Assembly (NCBI RefSeq): GCF_028745505.1
Contig: NZ_JAQZZL010000001.1
Coordinates: forward strand, 372,001-436,000
Reading direction: 5' to 3'
From: Lentisphaera marina
Lineage (GTDB): Bacteria > Verrucomicrobiota > Lentisphaeria > Lentisphaerales > Lentisphaeraceae
DNA: 64,000 nt
In this document: positions 58,887 through 64,000 of the stretch, piece after piece
Layout of the letters: each line of letters opens with the position of its first letter
Numbering within the stretch: the stretch's first letter is position 1
The notes under the pieces: model-generated
What the model was told of the DNA's origin: nothing
Databases searched by the model: none
The model's input: only the letters and a program-made list of their open reading frames with translations
Program-made: the position numbers and the translations under genes

Positions 58887-61465
58887 GCTGTTCTCCTTTT
58901 ATAACTGACACTCAGTAAATACCTCAACAATAAAATCATCAGAACCAAAAATGGCGGTAAATAAAGGTTCCAATAAAAGACCTTTTTCTCAAAATTCTGA
59001 GCACTCGCTTTGAGCTCTGATTCAATTTCTTTGAGTCTTAGATCAGCTTTATCACGACTCTCTTTCTTTTCTGTTAAAGTTTTCTTTTCTTCAGGATTTA
59101 AAATTAATTGGCGCACCATTTTACTCTCGAGTAGGCTTACGTTGCGACTCGCTTTGGCGTGCTCCAGATCCAAGCTTTCAATCTCGTCGAGTTGAGCTTC
59201 ATATTCATCAATTTGACGCTGATACACCAATCCAAAATTACGACGTTTAAAGCGACGACCTCGCAAGCCTAACAATGAACCTTCATTCAATGCCGTATCC
59301 AGTATGTTGAGAAATAACACCGTATTATCACTGATAGAAACGCGCTCACGACGACCATTAAATAAGTGTTGTATATTGGTCTGAAAACTATCGTGTAACA
59401 TATCCGCATCACTAAACAAAATAACTTCTCCAGTTTTTGTTCCTTGCTTCAAATGTTTTTTAATATCTACGTCATTGGGTAAATACTTCTGAAAGGCACT
59501 TTTCATTTTGCCACTCACTCGCATTGCCAAAATTTTCGGATCGCTTTTAGCTGTAATTTTTTGAAGAACTTCACGACTTTTTAAGGCTTCCTGACGCTTA
59601 ACCCCCAAGTTGTATGGGCTACTCTCCATGAGAACGTCGTACTTCAAACCTTCAACGGGGCGATAATCTAAATAGCCCGCATACGGAATGTGTAGCTTAT
59701 TGACGTTCGTAAAAAATGCCTCGTCTGATTTTAAATTATCTGGCCCTAAACTCAGCATAAAGGGATTTTCTTTCCCTTTCACAGGTGTCTTTAAAGCTCT
59801 ATCTGCCACGAGCTCTTCAGGCACATAACGTACGCCCCAAGCTTCAGAGAAGCCTAGTAAAGTACTCATTTGGGAAAGACGACCCTTCTGACTAGTACCT
59901 TTGTTAAATTTCCCTTCCACTAAGGAGAAATTATCGAGGAAGCACAAGATCTTACCACCTCTCATCAAGTACTGATCGAGAGCATACATACTTTCTTCCG
60001 AAAGAGTTTCTGGGTGTACTAGAATAACCATTTTTACTTTGTCGGGTATTTCTTTTACTTTGGGTGGCATCTGCAGCAGCGTATAATCTATGCGCATTTC
60101 TGTGATGATCGACCACTCTGGTTCATCTTTAATTCTGCCAGAACTAGGATCCGCTTTTAAACCCAAAACAGGCAAAGCAGACTGAAATAGCACTACGGGC
60201 TTCTCCTGCTTTTGAGCAGAGTGCAATAGACGCGTTACGTTGAGCTCCATTTGATCTTCTTCATCTGCAGTAAAAGCAGGAATCGTCATGACTTTATCTT
60301 GATAAGAAACCGCCACACCCAAATACATTACGCCTTGTTGGCCAAGTTTAATTTCTTGCAAACCATCAAAACGAGCCGAAGTCTCCCCAGGAGTCCCCGC
60401 TTGAGGATCTATCACCTCTAGCTTGAGCTTACCATTTGATTCTTCGGCATATTCACGTAAAAGATCCTCCACACGGCGAGCCAAAGCTTTTTGCTCCATA
60501 CTGACTCCAGGTGTACTGCGTGAAAAGTAAAAGCGAATACGCCCTGGGCTATCCATTTGCTGAATAACTTTTATGCTTGATTCACTTAGGGTATAAAGCT
60601 TATCTTCAGATAGATCGATACGGTAAGAAACATTGCGGAAAATCAAATTCAGAATCACCACACTGACAAATACCAAGCCTATCACTAAAGCCGTAATTGG
60701 GCGATTAAATTTATGCGAAGCTTTACGGCAACGAAGGATAGCGACTGTACTTCCGAGGCCAAAAAGCATGATACTGAAGAAATAAATGAAATCCCTAAGG
60801 TCAAAGACACCACGTGCTAAGCTAGCAATATGGGGAATGATACTGAAGAAAATTAAAGTCTCGACCACTTCTTTCGGTAAGATGCTATTTAAAACCGCTT
60901 CGATACCTAGCTGCTGCATACCTGCAACCATAAAAATCAACATCAAAAGAAAACTACAAATATAGCTCGTCACTTGATTTTGTGTCAAAGATGAGCAAAC
61001 ACCACAGAGGGCTAAACACATCCCTCCAAGTAGCAAACTACCGCCATATCCAGCAATAATTCTTCCCGTATCAGGGTCTCCTAGGTAATATGTGGTCACA
61101 ACCATCGGGAATGTCAGTAAAAGTGCTGTAGCTAAAAAAGCCCACGCAGCAATAAATTTACCAATAACCGCCTGCCAAACAGTAACGGGCATGGTCAATA
61201 AAAGCTCTAAACTTCCGACGCGATCTTCTTCCGACCACATGCGCATCCCCACTGCAGGGATAAAGAATAAGTAGAGATAGGGATGGAAGTCAAAGAGCAG
61301 TCGCATACTCGCTTCATTAAGCTTATACCAATCCGCAATCTTAAAACTAAATACGGCCGATGTGACCAAAAAAGCAATCAAAAACACATAAGCTAAAGAT
61401 GAACTGAAGTATGATTTATACTCGCGTTTGCTAATTGCCTTTACTGAACGAAAAAAACTACTCAC
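58883..61465 (-). CDS. GldF-GldG fusion: ABC-2 permease joined to auxiliary ABC domain
   Basis: 860 aa, GTG start at 61465 (GTGA overlap with the ATPase gene). The first about 245 residues are an ABC-2 permease with six helices (YKSYFSSSLAYVFLI... and PVTVWQAVIGKFIAAWAFL). After a seventh helix (ITALVIGLVFVSVVILNLI) comes a large extracytoplasmic GldG/ABC_transp_aux domain (ISYRIDLSEDKLYTLSESS, DMLHDSFQ), a coiled coil (DEIESLDLEHAKASRNV), and a C-terminal helix (PPFLVLMILLLRYLLS). In Bacteroidetes these are separate gliding proteins GldF and GldG. Confidence 0.8.
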   Translation of the reverse strand: MSSFFRSVKAISKREYKSYFSSSLAYVFLIAFLVTSAVFSFKIADWYKLNEASMRLLFDFHPYLYLFFIPAVGMRMWSEEDRVGSLELLLTMPVTVWQAVIGKFIAAWAFLATALLLTFPMVVTTYYLGDPDTGRIIAGYGGSLLLGGMCLALCGVCSSLTQNQVTSYICSFLLMLIFMVAGMQQLGIEAVLNSILPKEVVETLIFFSIIPHIASLARGVFDLRDFIYFFSIMLFGLGSTVAILRCRKASHKFNRPITALVIGLVFVSVVILNLIFRNVSYRIDLSEDKLYTLSESSIKVIQQMDSPGRIRFYFSRSTPGVSMEQKALARRVEDLLREYAEESNGKLKLEVIDPQAGTPGETSARFDGLQEIKLGQQGVMYLGVAVSYQDKVMTIPAFTADEEDQMELNVTRLLHSAQKQEKPVVLFQSALPVLGLKADPSSGRIKDEPEWSIITEMRIDYTLLQMPPKVKEIPDKVKMVILVHPETLSEESMYALDQYLMRGGKILCFLDNFSLVEGKFNKGTSQKGRLSQMSTLLGFSEAWGVRYVPEELVADRALKTPVKGKENPFMLSLGPDNLKSDEAFFTNVNKLHIPYAGYLDYRPVEGLKYDVLMESSPYNLGVKRQEALKSREVLQKITAKSDPKILAMRVSGKMKSAFQKYLPNDVDIKKHLKQGTKTGEVILFSDADMLHDSFQTNIQHLFNGRRERVSISDNTVLFLNILDTALNEGSLLGLRGRRFKRRNFGLVYQRQIDEYEAQLDEIESLDLEHAKASRNVSLLESKMVRQLILNPEEKKTLTEKKESRDKADLRLKEIESELKASAQNFEKKVFYWNLYLPPFLVLMILLLRYLLSVSYKRRTA

Positions 61466-62187
61466 CAGTCTGCGCCTCCGTTAGGCAAAGTTAATTCACG
61501 GAAATTATCTGCCAATTTATCTCCTCGAGATTTAAAATCGTTCACACTTTCATTCGCCACTACTTCTCCTCGTCTCATCACCACCACACGGGTGCATAAG
61601 GCTTCTACTTCTTCTAAAATATGTGTTGAAATCATCACAGCTTTCTCTTTGCCAAAGCCCTCAATAATTTTGCGTATTTCAAATTTTTGATTCGGATCCA
61701 TCCCGTCAGTTGGTTCATCTAAAATCAAAATTGGCGGATCGTGTAAAACTGATTGCGCAAAACAAGTACGTTGACGGTAACCCTTTGACAAAGTTCCAAT
61801 ATTTTGATAAGCCACTCGATCAAGGAAACACTTCTGAATAACAGCATCGACGGCAGTTTTTCTATCTGCCCCATCAATCCCTCTTAGCTCAGCAGTAAAA
61901 GCCAAAAAAGCTTTCACTGACATATCGTGATAAAGAGGTGCAGTCTCGGGTAAATAACCAATTTGTGATTTACAGTACATTTCATTGTCGACCATGTTCT
62001 TGCCACAAATTTTCACTTCACCTGAACTTGGACTTAAATAACCCGTAATCATCCTGATAGTTGTTGACTTCCCTGCTCCATTGGGACCAATAAACCCTAA
62101 GATGTCGCCTTTTTCTACCTTTAAGCTAACCTGATTCACTGCCCGTATATCACCAAAGTAGCGCACTAAATTATTAACTTCTATCAT
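61462..62187 (-). CDS. ABC transporter ATP-binding protein, GldA-like
   Basis: 241 aa. Walker A GPNGAGKST, signature LSKGYRQRT, Walker B ILILDEPTDGMDP, H-loop STHILEE. First gene of the ABC operon: ATPase, fused permease, DUF4340 protein, each overlapping the next by 4 bases. Cargo unknown. GGAC six bases before the ATG. Confidence 0.9.
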   Translation of the reverse strand: MIEVNNLVRYFGDIRAVNQVSLKVEKGDILGFIGPNGAGKSTTIRMITGYLSPSSGEVKICGKNMVDNEMYCKSQIGYLPETAPLYHDMSVKAFLAFTAELRGIDGADRKTAVDAVIQKCFLDRVAYQNIGTLSKGYRQRTCFAQSVLHDPPILILDEPTDGMDPNQKFEIRKIIEGFGKEKAVMISTHILEEVEALCTRVVVMRRGEVVANESVNDFKSRGDKLADNFRELTLPNGGADW

Positions 62188-62305
62188 TATTGTCCTGCCT
62201 AGGTATTGTGCATTTATTTAACTCCGCTAAAATAACACCTAATAACAATTTTGAACTCATTTTGCGTACAATTTTTGCGCTTATAGCAAATAAAAAGGAA
62301 ATATC

Positions 62306-63919
62306 ATGGCAGACTTTAGCTACAGTCCCATCTTCCAGTTTGGTAAAGATGAAACCCAGTACAAATTTATCGGTAAAGAAGGTGTGAGCTCCGTAAGTTG
62401 TGGAGATCAAGAATTTCTTAAAGTTGAACCTGAAGCACTTCAAAAAATCGCTTGCGAAGCCTTCTATGATGTCAGCCATTTCTTGAGAGCGAAACACTTA
62501 GATTCGCTCTCCTCTATACTCCGTGATCCCGAAGCTTCTGAGAATGATAAGTTCGTTGCGGGTCAATTATTGAAAAATGCTGTTATTGCTGCACAAAAAG
62601 TACTGCCTTCATGCCAAGACACTGGTACAGCTATTATCATGGGCAAAAAAGGCGAGCGCGTTATCACTGGTTTTGACGATGCCGAAGCACTCTCTCGTGG
62701 TGTTCATGAAATATACACAAGAGCTAACTTGCGCTTCTCACAAGTTGCTCCACTCGATATGTATACAGAGAAAAACACAGGCACTAACCTTCCTGCACAA
62801 ATTGATATTTACTCCACTCAGGGCGACGAATATAAATTCCTCATGCTCGCTAAGGGCGGTGGCTCGGCCAACAAAACTTATCTTTATCAAAAGACCAAGG
62901 CATTACTCAACGAAGATTCGATGCTCGAATTTGTCAGAACTCATATAACTGACTTAGGTACTGCGGCTTGCCCTCCTTATCACTTAGCGCTTGTCATTGG
63001 CGGCACTTCTGCGGAGATGAACCTCAAAACACTTAAACTTGCTTCTGCAGGTTACCTCGACACACTACCTACTGAAGGCGATATGACGGGTCGTGCTTTC
63101 CGCGATACTAAACTCGAAGAACAGATTCTTCAGATTTCCCGTGAATGTGGCTTAGGTGCACAATTCGGTGGTAAATATTTCTGTCATGATGTTCGCGTCA
63201 TTCGCCTCCCTCGTCATGGTGCTTCTTGTCCCGTCGGCATGGGTGTTTCTTGCTCAGCTGACCGCAATATTAAAGGCAAAATCACTAAGGAAGGCATCTT
63301 CATTGAACAGCTCGAAGAGCATCCAGAGAAATATCTCCCCGACACAGCTAACAATCCAGCTGAAAAAGTTGATGTCATTGACCTCAACCTAGATGATCCT
63401 ATGGCTGATAACTTAGCGAAACTCAAAGATTCCCCTGTCATGACTCGTGTTAATCTCTCCGGTACCATCATCGTGGCTCGTGACATTGCTCACGCCAAGC
63501 TTAAAGAACGCTTAGATGCCGGCGAAGATATGCCTGATTACATGAAGAAATATCCCGTCTATTATGCGGGTCCCGCAAAAACTCCCGAGGGTTTAGCTTC
63601 TGGTTCCTTCGGCCCAACAACTGCTCAGCGCATGGATCCATATGTTGCTCCTTTCCAAGCCGCAGGTGGCAGCATGATTATGTTAGCGAAAGGCAACCGC
63701 ACTAAACAAGTTCGTGAAGCTTGTGGTCAATATGGTGGATTCTATCTTGGCTCAATTGGCGGACCTGCTGCTATTCTCGGTAGAGACGTCATTACTAAAG
63801 TTGAAGTTCAAGAATACGAAGAACTAGGTATGGAAGCTATCTGGAAAATCCAAGTAAAAGATTTCCCTGCTTTCGTTATTATCAATAACAAAGGTGAAGA
63901 CTTCTTCGCTGGTATTTAA
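62306..63919 (+). CDS. fumA: Class I (iron-sulfur) fumarate hydratase
   Basis: 537 aa. 4Fe-4S enzyme of the TCA cycle. [16 protein letters not shown] carries Cys103; [21 protein letters not shown] and [19 protein letters not shown] carry the other cluster cysteines. The beta-subunit part follows ([44 protein letters not shown]), so alpha and beta are fused as in E. coli FumA. AAAAAGGAAATATC precedes the ATG. Oxygen-sensitive cluster. Confidence 0.95.
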   Translation: MADFSYSPIFQFGKDETQYKFIGKEGVSSVSCGDQEFLKVEPEALQKIACEAFYDVSHFLRAKHLDSLSSILRDPEASENDKFVAGQLLKNAVIAAQKVLPSCQDTGTAIIMGKKGERVITGFDDAEALSRGVHEIYTRANLRFSQVAPLDMYTEKNTGTNLPAQIDIYSTQGDEYKFLMLAKGGGSANKTYLYQKTKALLNEDSMLEFVRTHITDLGTAACPPYHLALVIGGTSAEMNLKTLKLASAGYLDTLPTEGDMTGRAFRDTKLEEQILQISRECGLGAQFGGKYFCHDVRVIRLPRHGASCPVGMGVSCSADRNIKGKITKEGIFIEQLEEHPEKYLPDTANNPAEKVDVIDLNLDDPMADNLAKLKDSPVMTRVNLSGTIIVARDIAHAKLKERLDAGEDMPDYMKKYPVYYAGPAKTPEGLASGSFGPTTAQRMDPYVAPFQAAGGSMIMLAKGNRTKQVREACGQYGGFYLGSIGGPAAILGRDVITKVEVQEYEELGMEAIWKIQVKDFPAFVIINNKGEDFFAGI

Positions 63920-63942
63920 TCAATCCTACTAATTTCTAGCTT

Positions 63943-63973
63943 AAAAGCCACTGAGCATCTCAGTGGCTTTTTT
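63943..63973 (+). terminator. Rho-independent terminator after fumA
   Basis: AAAAGCCACTGAG / CTCAGTGGCTTTT with a CAT loop, followed by T-run TTTTTTG, starting 24 bases after the fumA stop. Confidence 0.92.
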
Positions 63974-64000
63974 GTGTTTCAAAACAAGTCTTTTTCACAT

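Noticed and set aside
62174..62497. 107-codon minus-strand frame before fumA
   Set aside because: Overlaps the fumA start on the other strand and has no ribosome site; a shadow frame.
1..64000. tRNA, rRNA, CRISPR array
   Set aside because: None recognised by eye. tRNA genes can be missed without a covariance search, so absence is not proven.

Overview
The window looks like a chromosomal segment of a Gram-negative bacterium of the PVC superphylum, most likely a marine Lentisphaera-type organism. This rests on protein character: Hanks-type kinases with DWG instead of DFG, paired with ECF-like sigma factors; a secreted PQQ-type sugar dehydrogenase; secreted proteins with the 'YxxxxxRLPxxF...TGKxL' tail seen in this group; and a moderately low G+C. 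No rRNA is present to prove it. Most of the window is ordinary, tightly packed core metabolism with many 1-8 bp overlaps.

Layout. 1-212: start of an integrase-like gene cut by the window edge. 350-3342: recQ and mutY (minus). 3485-5706: a double cupin (plus), then a minus operon of two tiny acidic Cys-containing exported peptides and two membrane proteins. 5838-8379: NtrB/NtrC-like two-component pair. 8381-13881: coaD, yceD, rpmF, plsX, fabH, fabG, acpP, fabF (fabD is missing from its usual place), then a small lipoprotein, ybeY and a CNNM/CorC protein to 15819. 15816-18820: FdhD and an FdhF/YdeP molybdoenzyme (minus). 18986-21427: phosphomannomutase and GDP-fucose synthase. 21524-24718: small secreted proteins, a parvulin and an MsbA-like exporter. 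24808-27002: gshB, glutaredoxin, bolA, monothiol glutaredoxin, hisI, closed by a strong terminator. Then mscS, htpG, and a secreted-protein gene split by one in-frame TAG (30801-32129).

32302-39287: cmoB, an O-antigen-ligase-like protein with a large soluble tail, a MetF-MetV fusion, thiL, tsaE and tsaB, closed by a bidirectional terminator. 40034-44134: a coiled-coil membrane protein, a degenerate Hanks kinase and a convergent ECF sigma factor. 44181-46161: fatty-acid desaturase and a stand-alone BLUF photoreceptor on either side of a 430 bp gap. 46177-50596: an operon led by an ECF-like sigma factor, with a sugar dehydrogenase and two unknown secreted proteins. It is divergent from a second Hanks kinase.

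That second kinase gene (50673-54508) is interrupted by a complete 1655 bp IS1380-family element. The element has 13 bp terminal inverted repeats and a 6 bp target duplication. Removing it with one duplicate copy restores an uninterrupted 724-codon kinase frame, nearly the length of the 721-aa kinase at 41401. 54514-64000: a VOC protein, FtsQ-like protein and Fur, an MTHFR-like protein, a lipoprotein, a GldA/GldFG-like ABC system with its two membrane parts fused, and class I fumarase with a terminator.

The clearest unusual signals are: the reconstructable IS interruption and a fold-back hairpin guarding its transposase start; the amber-split gene; a hairpin lying exactly between the Shine-Dalgarno and the AUG of ybeY; a 13 bp hairpin burying the Shine-Dalgarno of the gene at 21524; and the paired tiny acidic peptides at 5402-5706. 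No tRNA, rRNA or CRISPR array was recognised by eye.
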